This document shows, piece after piece, positions 13,973-26,528 of a stretch of 64,000 nt of DNA. Position 1 is the stretch's first letter; each line of letters opens with the position of its first letter. The notes beneath the pieces are model-generated. The model did not search any database and had not been told where the DNA came from. It saw only the letters and a list, made by a program, of their open reading frames with translations. Origin of the DNA: JABFRJ01 sp963847145 (GTDB lineage Bacteria; Pseudomonadota; Alphaproteobacteria; Rhizobiales; Hyphomicrobiaceae); the NCBI GenBank assembly GCA_963847145.1, contig CAWJYN010000007.1:1-64000 (forward strand), in the 5' to 3' direction. A program made the translations under genes and the position numbers.

Positions 13973-14070
13973 GCGTCGAGTCGTCAGCGTCACCGCTCGT
14001 GCCAGACTGCGGTCGACGTGCGGCCATCGTGCCGCGCAGCGTCGCGGCACGGTGGTACGCTCGACGCTGC

Positions 14071-14990
14071 ATGAGCGGCGACGGTCAACGTCAACGGGCG
14101 CATCGTCGACGCAGCGAGCACGCCGTCATCTCGGTCTTCGATCACGGATTCCTCTACGGCGAGGGCGTCTACGAGACGCTGCGCACCTACAACGGCCAGC
14201 CGTTCCTCTTCGACCGGCACATGCGGCGCCTGCGCGCGTCGGCCGGCGATGCTCGCGCTCGCCGTGCCGCTCGACCGACGCGCGAGATCGCGCGCGCGGT
14301 TCGCGAGACGATGCGCGCGGCCGGGCTCGGCGCCGGCGGGCCGCGAGGCGTACATCCGGATCCTGCGTGACGCGCGGCGTCGGCGAGCTCACCTACGACC
14401 CCGCGGCCACGCCCGACCCCGTCGGTCGTCATCATCGTCAAGCCGCACGTCGAGCCGCCGGCCGCGACGTCTACGAGCGACGGCGTCGACGGTCGCGCTC
14501 GTGTCGATCGTCCGGAACCACCCGGGCTCGGTGAACCCGCTGATCAAGTCGAACAACCTGCTGAACAACGCGCTCGCGATGCAGGAGGCGCTTCCGGCGC
14601 GGCGCGTTCGAAGGCGTGATGCGCAACTACCGCGGCGAGCTGGCCGAGTGCACGCACGTCGAACCTCTTCATCGTGCAGCGACGGCGCGGCGCTGACGCC
14701 GCCGCTCGACGCGGGCCTGCTGCCGGGCATCACGCGCGAGTTCCTGTTCGAGGTCGGCGCGCGAGCGTCGGCATCCCGGTGCGCGAGGCGGTGCTGCGCG
14801 ACGACGATCTGCTTCGGCGCCGACGAGGCGTTCCTGACCAGCACGACGCGCGAGATCGTGCCGATCGTGCGGGTCGACGATCGCGTCGATCGGCACCGGC
14901 CGCCCGGGCCGGTGACCACGCGCGCTGCTCGAAGCGGTTCCGCGACGCGAAGGCGTCGAGGAACTCGAGCTGCGCTACGGCAGCCGCGCG

Positions 14991-14994
<4 letters not shown>
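14071..14994 (+). CDS. Class IV PLP aminotransferase (branched-chain / D-amino-acid aminotransferase type)
   Basis: PLP enzyme of the IlvE/Dat/PabC superfamily. Starting at the ATG at 14071, one indel gives VNVNGRIVDA..HAVISVFDHGFLYGEGVYETLRTYN, the diagnostic opening (DxGFxYGxGVFET). Later text includes KSNNLLNNALAMQEA, where the lysine matches the PLP-binding position, YRGELAECT, LPGITREFLFEVG and ADEAFLTSTTREIVPI. About 305 residues after mending, as expected. I cannot tell whether its true substrate is a branched-chain amino acid, a D-amino acid or aminodeoxychorismate. Its TAG stop (14992-14994) overlaps the stop of gcvP on the other strand (14991-14993), so the two genes end on one CTAG. 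Confidence 0.85.
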
Positions 14995-17930
<2,936 letters not shown>

Positions 17931-18007
17931 CGGGAATGCTGAATGCTGAGTGCTGAATGCTGAATCGACGGTCGAATGGCGGACTCGAACTCAGGCGAAG
18001 TGGCAAC
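17931..18007. repeat. Short tandem heptamer-type repeat between gcvH and gcvP
   Basis: At about 17934-17965 the heptamer GAATGCT/ATGCTGA and close variants repeat four or five times head to tail (one unit reads GTGCTGA), just before the gcvP start on the minus strand. No gene is visible here. It could be slippage-prone spacer DNA. Confidence 0.5.
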
Positions 18008-18381
18008 TCACTTGGCCAGCTCGGCGTACTGCGCCGCGTCGAGCAGGTCGCGGTCTCCGCCGCGTCGACAGCTTGAGCACGATCATCCAGCTGCCGTGCG
18101 GGTCGGTGTTGACCGCCTCCGGCTTCTCGCCGAGCGCGCGTGTTGACCTCGACGACTTCCCCGGACACCGGCGCGTACAGCTCGGACACCGCCTTGACCG
18201 ACTCGATCGTGCCGAACGACGTCGCCCTTGCTTCAGCTTGCGGCCGACTTCCGGCAGCTCGAGGTAGACGACGTCGCCGAGCTGCTGCTGCGCGTAGTCG
18301 GTGATGCCGACCGCGCCGTCGGTCGCCGGAGAGCTCGATCCACTCGTGGTCTTTCGTGTACTTGAAATCGGCTGGATACAT
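18008..18381 (-). CDS. gcvH: Glycine cleavage system H protein
   Basis: The small lipoyl carrier that shuttles the methylamine group between P and T proteins and hydrogen to dihydrolipoamide dehydrogenase. It starts MYPADFKYTKDHEWIEL at 18381. The central biotinyl/lipoyl fold shows FGTIESVKAVSELYAPVSGE, in which the lysine of ESVKA is the lipoylation site. It continues VVEVNTRALGEKPEAVN and DPHGSWMIVLKLS, and ends DAAQYAELAK at the stop 18008-18010 once indels are mended. About 125 residues, as usual. It sits between gcvT (36-base gap) and gcvP (77-base gap). Confidence 0.93.
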
Positions 18382-18417
18382 ACGCGTGTTTCGCGGATCC
18401 GATTCCCGCTCCTCATC

Positions 18418-19551
<1,134 letters not shown>

Positions 19552-19864
19552 TCGTAGGTCGAGTGCCCGCTCGGCCGCGCCAGCCTGCTGACCGCTGGCG
19601 TCGATCGAACAAAGTGAGTGAGTGGAGCGGGATACGCCGTCCGGGGCCGTCGGCACCCTGGACGGCACAAGGTACAACCCCAGAACGGACGATGCGGCTC
19701 GGCGGCGGGTCAATAGCACAGTCTTCAGTCGACAGTCGACGGTCGTCAGTCACGAGGCAGGAGACTGCCAGCAGTCTCCTGCCTCGCGTCTAGTCGTCAG
19801 TCGTCCGTCGTCAGTCAGTCGTCGTCAGTTCCTCAGTCGGCGGTCAGTTCCTCAGTCGCGGCCG
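19552..19864. repeat. Gene-free stretch: perfect 15-bp hairpin plus short dispersed repeats
   Basis: This interval lies upstream of gcvT and downstream of the EF-hand-like gene and holds no ORF that resembles a gene. At 19753-19767 and 19772-19786 two 15-base arms (left arm CGAGGCAGGAGACTG) pair perfectly around a 4-base loop. On both sides the DNA is built from repeats of a core like CGTCAGT(C) and GTTCCTCAGTC (about 19724-19745 and 19794-19872). No T-run follows the hairpin on either strand, so it is not a standard intrinsic terminator. It should still contain the promoter of gcvTHP. Confidence 0.65.
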
Positions 19865-20926
19865 TCAGTTCCTCCAAGCCAGCCAGACATCGAAGATCTG
19901 GTCGTATTGGCCGTCCCTCCAGAGCACGCGCGAACGCTGGCGGAATTCGTTGCCATTCTTGTCGACCCGTTTGCTGTTCTTGTACTCGGTGCTGATGGCC
20001 TCCAGACCAGACTCCGAGACGGGCTGCAGCTCGTCGGGTTCCGAGAGGCCGTTGTGGTTCAGGTCGCGCCAGAGCACGAGCCGCGAGAACGCGTCGTCGC
20101 GAGCGTCGATGACGCCGTTGCGCGCGCTCGGGCCATAGGCTGACGACTCGACGAACTTCAGGGCCTCGAACCCGTTCGGCGTCGTGATGTCCGGGGTGTC
20201 GGGACGCGCCGGCGTATGGTTGCCGAACAGCTCCGACCCGTCATCGATGCGGCCGTTGCCATTCCGATCGAGCGCCAGAAACGCATCGTCCGAATCGCGC
20301 CGCGTCCAGGCAACCTGTTCAGGCACGCCGTCGGCATTCAGATCGAAGCGGACGCCATTATCCACGCTCGTCAGCCTGTAGCCGTCGCGAGCGGTGTCGA
20401 CGATCAGTGGGCAATTGGGATACGCGCACTTCCCGTCGTCCCACGCGCCGCCCTCCAGACTTCGCATCGGAACGACTGGATCGACCTCGACTTCCTCGCG
20501 CCGCTCCTCGATGAACACGTCGTCCACCGTCGGGGGAAGTGGCAACTTTGAACTCCTGATGCACGAATGGCACGGGAATCCAGAACGAGAATTCATGCGT
20601 CCCCCTGCTCTCCCACCAGCTCGGAATAGGGCACCGGGATCTGCCTGTTCACAGAAGCGGAAAACATGGCCAACGTGGACAGGCCGGAATTCGGCACGCC
20701 AGGAACGTGAGCTTCAACCGCCACCGATGATTGGGCAGGTATTGACGTCGCGCATCGTGGAGACCGTGTATTCCAGCCACATGCCAAATTGACCGTATTG
20801 TCTTGCGTCGTTGCCCAGCCGGACCTGTCCACAGCTCCCGAACAACGAGCTCGGAAGTGGGATCTGGGCGTGTCCGAGTGATGGGAACGCGCACACGGCC
20901 ACGACCATGATGAAAAAGCGCTTCAT
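19865..20926 (-). CDS. Exported protein with EF-hand-like calcium loops (frameshifted)
   Basis: The start MKRFFIMVVAVCAFPSLGHA at 20926 is a clear signal peptide, with a GAGGTG ribosome site just upstream. The mature part contains QVRLGNDARQYGQFGMWLEY and VPGVPNSGLSTLAMFSASVN in another frame, then FWIPVPFVHQEFKVATSPDG in a third. It then settles into a long frame up to the stop at 19865. That C-terminal 200-residue part holds two acidic loops resembling EF-hand or dockerin calcium sites: LDRNGNGRIDDGSELFG (near 20240-20290) and LNHNGLSEPDELQ (near 20030-20070). I merge the pieces into one gene. An alternative is two coupled genes, since an ATGA overlap occurs at 20593-20596. Function unknown; probably periplasmic or surface-exposed. 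Confidence 0.55.
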
Positions 20927-20955
20927 TGTCGCACCTCGTCCTCGTTTACTGGGGA

Positions 20956-21533
20956 TTACTGCGGTTGCCGATAGAACGCGAGCTCCTTCTTCGGAACGAA
21001 CACTCGCATTCCTTCCTTCAGGGACTCGACGTACTGGCTCAGGGCCGCTTGCGCCCGGGAGCGCCAGAGCCGCGAGGACGCGGTCGCGAAGACGAAGCAC
21101 CTGCCAGCGAAACTCGAGATTGATAGCCTGAGTCCTTTCGTTGATGAACCTCGCTTCTTCTGTCTGGAGCGTTGGCATGAGTTTGAGAACCCGCTCCTGG
21201 CAGGCCAGGAAGTTCCTGGCGTTCTCCTTCGCTGCGTCGAGGACCAGCGCAACTTCTTCCTTCGAGAGCACCTTCCACAGCTCGGTCGGCAGGTCGGACT
21301 TCGTCGACCATGAGCTCGAACGCGGCGTGCCAGACGTCCCATTGCGGGATCATCTCGGGGTTCTTGCGCCCGTCAATCTCGACGCGCTCGGACATCGGCG
21401 GAATGTCGAAGACGACTTGTGGAGGCTTCTTGTCCTGCGCCGGCGGTCCGGCGCTTGTTGCGCGCACGGCGGGTGCGGCGAGCGCCACCAGGGCGATCGC
21501 CTGCACCACGGCCAACATCACACGTCCTGCCAT
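20956..21533 (-). CDS. Exported protein of unknown function
   Basis: An ATG at 21533 with a strong GGGAGA ribosome site starts MAGRVMLAVVQAIALVALAA, a signal peptide probably cut after VRA. The mature protein is mostly helical and charged (TQAINLEFRWQVLRLRDRVL). One indel near 21060 switches to the frame that ends QYVESLKEGMRVFVPKKELAFYRQPQ-type text at 20956. About 190 residues. Only about 30 bases separate it from the next exported gene on the same strand, so both are likely one operon. I do not recognise the family. Confidence 0.6.
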
Positions 21534-21601
21534 ACCGTTCTCCCGTTGATGTAGCCCGTATCGGGGCAATGAGCGGTGTGGCGCGCAACCTCCGCGATCG
21601 T

Positions 21602-22618
21602 TCATCGATCGCGCTGCCTCGCCACACGCGTCCGTTGCCGGAGGCGCCCGGCACGCTCGACCTTCACGACTCTTCCAGGCATCTCCGCGGGTTCCGACGG
21701 CCTTTCCTCTGCCTGATCGGCGTCCGGCCGCTCAGGACGAAACTGCAAGTGCGACCTCAGCGTGTGATAGGAGATGCCGAGCTCGCGACAGGCCTGCCGC
21801 TTGTTGTTGCCACAGCGCTCGTATACCAGCCGAGCGTAACGGCTGGCCCAGGCGCGCATCGACTCGCGCCCGCGCATCGACGGCACCAGCACATCCGAGT
21901 AGCCGCCGAGGAGCGCCGGCGGCAGGTCGTCGAGCTCGAGCGAGTCCGAGCCGGCGAGCGCCACCGCGCGCTCGATCACGCGCTCCAGCTCGCGAACGTT
22001 GCCCGGCCAGTCGTAGACGAGCAGCGCGTCGGCCGCCGCGGTCGACAGCTGGAGGTGCCGCACGAAACGGTGACGCTCGAGGAAGTATCTGGCGAGCTCA
22101 CCGATATCCTCGCGCCGCGCCCGCAGCGGAGGCACCTGCACGTCGACGCCATGCAGGCGGTAGTAGAGATCCAAACGGAAACGGCCTGCCTCCACGAGTC
22201 CGGACAGCGGCTTGTTGGTGGCCACGATGATGCGGGTGTCGACCCGGCGCGACCCGAAGCCGCCGACCCGCTCGACCGACAAGTCCTGGATCGCGCGGAG
22301 CAGCTTCGCCTGCGCCGCCGGCGACAAATCCGAGACTTCGTCGAGGAACAGCGTGCCCTCGTGGGCGTGCTCGAACTTTCCACGCCGCCCGCGCACACCC
22401 GTCGCCGTGCGCTCCTCGATCCCGAAGAGCTCGGCCTCGAGCAGCGTCTCGACTATCGCGGCACAGTTGACAGCGACGAAGGGGCCCTTGCGCCGTCGGC
22501 TCAGCTCGTGAATCTGCCGGGCGACAAGCTCCTTGCCCGTGCCAGATTCACCCTCGATGAGTCCAGAACCGCACTCTGACGGCGTGAGCTGCAAATAGAA
22601 AAAGACCAGTGCGCCCAA
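21602..22618 (-). CDS. Truncated AAA+ regulator of the sigma-54 activator type with Fis-like HTH
   Basis: An intact 338-codon frame whose first ~12 codons do not belong to the family. From residue 20 it is a bacterial enhancer-binding-protein AAA+ domain: GESGTGKE (Walker A), GTLFLDEVSDLS (Walker B), FRLDLYYRL, REDIGELARYFLERH and YDWPGNVRELERVIERAV. The C-terminus has a Fis-like helix-turn-helix (GNNKRQACRELGISYHTLRS) and then an Arg-rich tail. Two oddities stand out. The expected N-terminal sensor domain is absent. The sigma-54-contacting GAFTGA loop is replaced by a variant within ELFGIEERTATGV, lacking the key Phe, so true sigma-54 activation is doubtful. The first residues (GALVFFYLQL) are the end of a serine recombinase read in the same frame. 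Confidence 0.8.
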   Translation of the reverse strand: MGALVFFYLQLTPSECGSGLIEGESGTGKELVARQIHELSRRRKGPFVAVNCAAIVETLLEAELFGIEERTATGVRGRRGKFEHAHEGTLFLDEVSDLSPAAQAKLLRAIQDLSVERVGGFGSRRVDTRIIVATNKPLSGLVEAGRFRLDLYYRLHGVDVQVPPLRARREDIGELARYFLERHRFVRHLQLSTAAADALLVYDWPGNVRELERVIERAVALAGSDSLELDDLPPALLGGYSDVLVPSMRGRESMRAWASRYARLVYERCGNNKRQACRELGISYHTLRSHLQFRPERPDADQAEERPSEPAEMPGRVVKVERAGRLRQRTRVARQRDR

Positions 22619-23395
22619 GTCGCACTGGCCTTTGACGATGTAGTGAGGCCGAGGTTCGGCCTCGGTTGGATGGAAGGTGAGTTGGAGATTCAGGCCGGCG
22701 GAATTCGGACTTCACCCGGGCGGGGTCGGACTTCAGCAGTCCGACGAGGTCCTTCAGCTGCTCGCGGACCCAGCCGGACAGCTCGGGTAGCGGCTTGCCG
22801 GAGGGCTTCTCCTCGCTCCTTCCGCAGCTCCGCTTCCAGGCGCTTGATTGTCGCTTCCCGATCCGCGATTGCCTTCAGCAGCGTCGAGGGCGCACTAGAC
22901 GCCACCCTCGATCGCCGCGACAAGGTTCTGGAGCTTCTTTCGTTCCTGCTCCAGCTGGCGCCGGTTGTCGTTTCGCGCCAGCCTTTGGGAGCCGCCAGCG
23001 CCCTCTGAACCTCCTTCTCAAGAGACTTCGTGATGTGCGCCAACGCCTTCGGCTGCTGGAGCTCGGCCTGTAGCTTTGCCAGAATCTGCGGCTCCGCCAC
23101 CTTCATCCGAATCGTCAACCGATTCGCGCACGCATCGCGCCCTCGAAGTTCCATAGACCGATCGCATCCGAGCCGTTGTCGCCTCGCCGCCAGAGACGCT
23201 CGTCATCGCACCGCCGCACATGATGGCACTTGGCGAAGCCCGTGAACAGGTGGTTGGAGTGGAATCGAGCGTCCTTCCCGCGAGCCAGGTTGTGCTTCGG
23301 CGCAAGCGACTTGCTGTCGGCGCTGAAGGGCCTGATGCGTACTCTGGCTTGCGTCGTAGGTTTTTGAGTTGGCTCAATGGCTGACTTCTGGACAA
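22585..23395 (-). pseudogene. C-terminal part of a large serine recombinase
   Basis: On the minus strand the pieces read in order: FHSNHLFTGFAKCHH and CGGAMTSVSGGEATTAR (recombinase zinc beta ribbon), ANRLTIRMKVAEPQILAKLQ, a long coiled coil (TLLKAIADREATIKRLEAEL), WVREQLKDLVGLLKSDPARV and LQLTFHPTEAEPRPHYIV, ending GQCDLGALVFFYL. This is the order of the non-catalytic half of phage- or transposon-type large serine recombinases. The N-terminal resolvase domain with the catalytic serine and the first half of the DNA-binding domain are missing. Upstream, the text between about 23395 and the tRNA shows no recombinase similarity. Several indels are present, one near 22705. The 3' end runs without a stop into the sigma-54-type gene. 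Confidence 0.72.
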
Positions 23396-23432
23396 TGTCG
23401 ATTGGGCTGCAGTGCACCGCTCGTGGCGGTTC

Positions 23433-23508
23433 GGGTGATTAGCTCAGTTGGTAGAGCAGGTGACTCTTAATCACCGGGTCGTAGGTTCGAATCCTACATC
23501 ACCCACCA
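23433..23508 (+). tRNA. tRNA-Lys (anticodon CTT), CCA encoded
   Basis: A full cloverleaf: acceptor arms GGGTGAT (23433-23439) and ATCACCC (23498-23504), discriminator A, and encoded CCA (23506-23508). The D-arm is AGCTCAGTTGGTAGAGC. The anticodon stem GGTGA/TCACC carries the loop CTCTTAA, so the anticodon is CTT (23466-23468). The T-arm has GGTTCGAATCC. It lies exactly where the noisy GC-rich part ends and the clean part begins. Confidence 0.97.
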
Positions 23509-23583
23509 CTACCTTTGGCCGTCGCTGCGCATGCCGACGAAGCGTGTGCCGGCAAAAAGCTCCTTGGCCATCTGTCACATTTG

Positions 23584-25650
23584 CTACCGCAACTGCAGAT
23601 CGAATGTTCGTAGCCCATCGGCGGTGTCGGCATCGAGCGTTCGGCCTTGGTCGCTACGCTCCTTGGCACGGCGCATAAGGCGCCGCATTTCGGGGTCGTC
23701 GAGCTCGGATCCTTTGGCCGTTGTGCCGGTCGGCTCGAAAAGTGACGCAATGACGCCCAATAGGCCGCCGTCCTCGGGGTCAAGTCCAAGCTGCGGCTTC
23801 GACCACGCCCCTGACAGCCGGAATGGAATGCGAAGCGTTGGTGGGATCGCGGACGCCAGCTTCGCTCTGATGTCCAGTCGCTGATTGATGAGTTTGGCAG
23901 TGCCGCCGCCATTTAATGCAAGTACGGGGGAGGCTACCCGGAAATTTGATTGCCGCACGTCACCTGCCGTCACGGCAACGTCGGTCTGAATGAGATCATA
24001 GGGCGTGCGTGCGCGACGATTGTAGTCTCCGAGCTGCCGGCTGAAGACCATCCGGACCCAGTCTTGCCGTACATCCCAGCCGACAATGTTGCCGCGGCGG
24101 CTTTCGACGTTGACGTTGCCACTTAAACCAGAAATCAAATCCCTCGCGCTGCGCCCGGTTGCTGTCAAATTGGCCTTGAACGCGGCACTGCCGGCAAGCA
24201 CGGGCTTCAGGTCAAACAGGGCGAACACCGGCTCGACCTGTAGCTCATCGCCGGAGAGATTGGATTGGATCGTCATCGACGGCGCGCGGCCATCGACGGC
24301 TATTGTTGCCGTTACCTTGCCGCCATTGATACCAAGATCGGGTGCGTTGAGCTTGAGCGCTCGATCATTGAGGGTTGCCAATACGCGCGGCACGGCGACC
24401 GTCAACCGGCCGATGTCGAGGTTTGCGACGGAGAGATCGAGGTCGAGATCGACCGCCTCGAGGAACGAGAGAGAGATGGGCGAGTCACTGAAGGTGTTGG
24501 AGCCAGGTGACATCGCCTCGAGCTGTCCACCGTCGCTCGGTGCCCGCTCGCCGGCAAGAGCTTCAAGATGGGCCCTGAGTGCCTCTTTGATTGGCACCAG
24601 TTCGACTTCGACAGCGGGAGCGGCCGCGCTTTCAAGCGTACCGGCGCTCCGCGGCCGGATCCATTGCGGCGCATATACGCCGGCATCGATCCGGTCGGCT
24701 GCAATTTTGCCCGTGAGCCGAGGCCGCGTGCCGCTGAGATCGATCTTCAACTCCCCGTTTCCCTTTGTCTGGTCCAGACTAAAGAGCGCATTCGCGAGCG
24801 ATACCTGATCCTTGCCGGCAGTGAGCTCGCCGTCTAGCTTTGCAACGCCAAAGCCGGTTCCTGGCGGCATGTCATTTCCAGCCCACAAGTCGATCAGGCC
24901 TCGTAGCGAGGTGGTCGCGCCCGCGGCATGTCCGGAAAAATGTGGTGATTTTGGTCCGCCGGTCACCACACCTTGGAGGTCGAGGGTCGCATCTGCGAAC
25001 TTTAGACTGAGCGTCGCGGTACTGGTTTTACCGGCCAGCATGTCGTCCAGCGCGGCGATCGTTGCCGCTGCGGCTCCGTCGCGTTGATCAATGCGGAATG
25101 CTGCCTTCAGCGTCAGCGGCCCTGTTTGATCTTGGCGCGTCATTGTAACGTCGATGTTGTCGGCGAGGCTGCGCTGTTGTGTGCCGCCGCCAAACAACTT
25201 GCCGCCGCGGACGCGTACGAATGCGGGCAAGGACACAGCAGTTGGGGTGCTGGCTGAGCGGACCGGCGCTACCGTCCGGCGGTCAGCGACAAAGCGTTGC
25301 ACTGTGGCCGCATCAACGGCCAGTGCCTCGATCTCGACCGACGTTACCTCCACTTTACGCTGCCAAAGCGGCGCCCAGGCTAGGCCGACCTCGATTGCCT
25401 CTGCATCCATCAGTTTGGGTGCCGGCGCGCCGTTTGGATCAGAGATCGAGACGCGCTCCAATCGCACTTTGGGTACCGGGAAGAAGGCGACCGTAGTGCG
25501 GCCGGCTAACGACCATTCGAGCCCCGAGGCCGATTTAAGCCGTGGCAGGAGCCAAGTGTCGACGAGCGCCTGAGGGGGACGCATAAGGATGGCGACCGCA
25601 CCCGCGATGAGGACCAGCAAAACGGCCACTGCGAGAAAAAATCGTCTCAT
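23584..25650 (-). CDS. AsmA-family inner-membrane protein
   Basis: 688 residues from the ATG at 25650. The N-terminus MRRFFLAVAVLLVLIAGAVA is a single membrane anchor; the rest should be periplasmic and rich in beta strands. The C-terminal AsmA_2-like segment is clear: GLSGNVNVESRRGNIVGWDV, then QLGDYNRRARTPYDLIQTDV and NFRVASPVLALNGGGTAKLI. AsmA-like proteins are thought to form hydrophobic-groove bridges that help lipids reach the outer membrane. It ends 76 bases from the tRNA-Lys. No frameshift, in contrast to the genes left of the tRNA. Confidence 0.85.
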   Translation of the reverse strand: MRRFFLAVAVLLVLIAGAVAILMRPPQALVDTWLLPRLKSASGLEWSLAGRTTVAFFPVPKVRLERVSISDPNGAPAPKLMDAEAIEVGLAWAPLWQRKVEVTSVEIEALAVDAATVQRFVADRRTVAPVRSASTPTAVSLPAFVRVRGGKLFGGGTQQRSLADNIDVTMTRQDQTGPLTLKAAFRIDQRDGAAAATIAALDDMLAGKTSTATLSLKFADATLDLQGVVTGGPKSPHFSGHAAGATTSLRGLIDLWAGNDMPPGTGFGVAKLDGELTAGKDQVSLANALFSLDQTKGNGELKIDLSGTRPRLTGKIAADRIDAGVYAPQWIRPRSAGTLESAAAPAVEVELVPIKEALRAHLEALAGERAPSDGGQLEAMSPGSNTFSDSPISLSFLEAVDLDLDLSVANLDIGRLTVAVPRVLATLNDRALKLNAPDLGINGGKVTATIAVDGRAPSMTIQSNLSGDELQVEPVFALFDLKPVLAGSAAFKANLTATGRSARDLISGLSGNVNVESRRGNIVGWDVRQDWVRMVFSRQLGDYNRRARTPYDLIQTDVAVTAGDVRQSNFRVASPVLALNGGGTAKLINQRLDIRAKLASAIPPTLRIPFRLSGAWSKPQLGLDPEDGGLLGVIASLFEPTGTTAKGSELDDPEMRRLMRRAKERSDQGRTLDADTADGLRTFDLQLR

Positions 25651-25949
25651 CGCCTTGCCTCTTCACCTTACTGGCGGCAGCGCCAGATGGATCGATGTCA
25701 GCGGCTTGCATGATCCTACCAGAGCACATCATCGGTCTGAGCGCCACAAGACCCGTGAACTTCTAAGACGCAGTTTGCCAAAATGGCTGCCAAAACGGCT
25801 GCCGGAATGCTGCGGCGCTGCTGGAAGCCAGGCCGCATGAACAATGGCTGGTGATGAGGGCCGTGGCGCTGGTTAAGTCCACCCGACTAGCCGTCAAGGC
25901 CGCTATGACGGTGACCTGTGTCAGTGAGGTCGGCGTATGGCGAGCGCAG

Positions 25950-26117
25950 TCATTTCGTTATGTTCGAGCCAACGGTGGTGAAGGTCGACTTCAGATTGGT
26001 GCCGATCTGCGTGGCGCCGGCAATGATGGCCAGCGAAATAATTCCGGCTATCAGCGCGTATTCAATGGCAGTCGCGCCCGCGTCGTCGCCGCGCAGGCGC
26101 TTGAACACATTCAGCAT
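25950..26117 (-). CDS. Flp/Fap-type pilin precursor
   Basis: A 55-residue type IVb pilin. The start is the ATG at 26117 (MLNVFKRLRGDDAG); a longer frame upstream is not needed. The prepilin peptidase site falls after GDDAG, giving mature ATAIEYALIAGIISLAIIAG with the invariant glutamate at +5. The hydrophobic helix is followed by a short polar tail. Such pilins are assembled by Tad/Cpa machinery, but no tad/cpa gene lies within the window, so this is an orphan pilin, as often seen in Hyphomicrobiales. Confidence 0.9.
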   Translation of the reverse strand: MLNVFKRLRGDDAGATAIEYALIAGIISLAIIAGATQIGTNLKSTFTTVGSNITK

Positions 26118-26528
26118 TTCAGACCCCAGCAGGTAGGCACAATCCCAGGCCGTCACTTTGCAGGTACGAGGCCTCACAAAGCGTTAAAAGATAGACCGCT
26201 CAAGCGGCACATCAGTTTCAGACAAAACGGAGCTTGGATCGTGTGATGTTTGGGCCGAGCCACGATAGCGGTGCTCTGCACTTCCAGTTCTCCGAACAAA
26301 AACAATGATGAAGTACATTCCGGGCGGTGAACGACCGTCTTGCCGCCGGCAGAAGCCATAGTGTTTGAAAGCGGCGGCTGGTCGCATCTCTGGATTTCGC
26401 GCACGCCCCTGAGGTATGGTAAAGAAATCGTGTCAGTGGTGTGCAGGGTCTCGTCTGAGGCCGAGGCGCGGCTGACGAGGGGAGTTTGGGGGCCAGACCG
26501 GCCACCCCAAGGGGAGTTGGTGAGTCCA
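26118..26528. other. Gene-free divergent region between pilin and transporter genes
   Basis: About 410 bases with no supported gene; frames crossing it are shadows lacking family similarity. It must contain the promoters for the pilin (leftward) and for the phosphonate-type transporter (rightward). A ribosome site AAGGGGAG lies at about 26508-26517. I could not pick a convincing -35/-10 pair. Confidence 0.4.

Noticed and set aside
19552..19864. Glycine riboswitch upstream of gcvT
   Set aside because: The glycine aptamer cores and their tandem arrangement are not recognisable; the region is dominated by short repeats.
19724..19872. CRISPR-like array
   Set aside because: The repeats are short, irregularly spaced and lack unique spacers of constant length.
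22643..23008. Plus-strand frames across the recombinase fragment
   Set aside because: No ribosome site or family similarity; the minus-strand recombinase text explains the coding signal.
23433..23508. tRNA-Lys as a genuine integration site for a genomic island
   Set aside because: No direct repeat of the tRNA 3' end was seen elsewhere in the window, no intact integrase lies beside it, and the change in error density favours a chimeric join.
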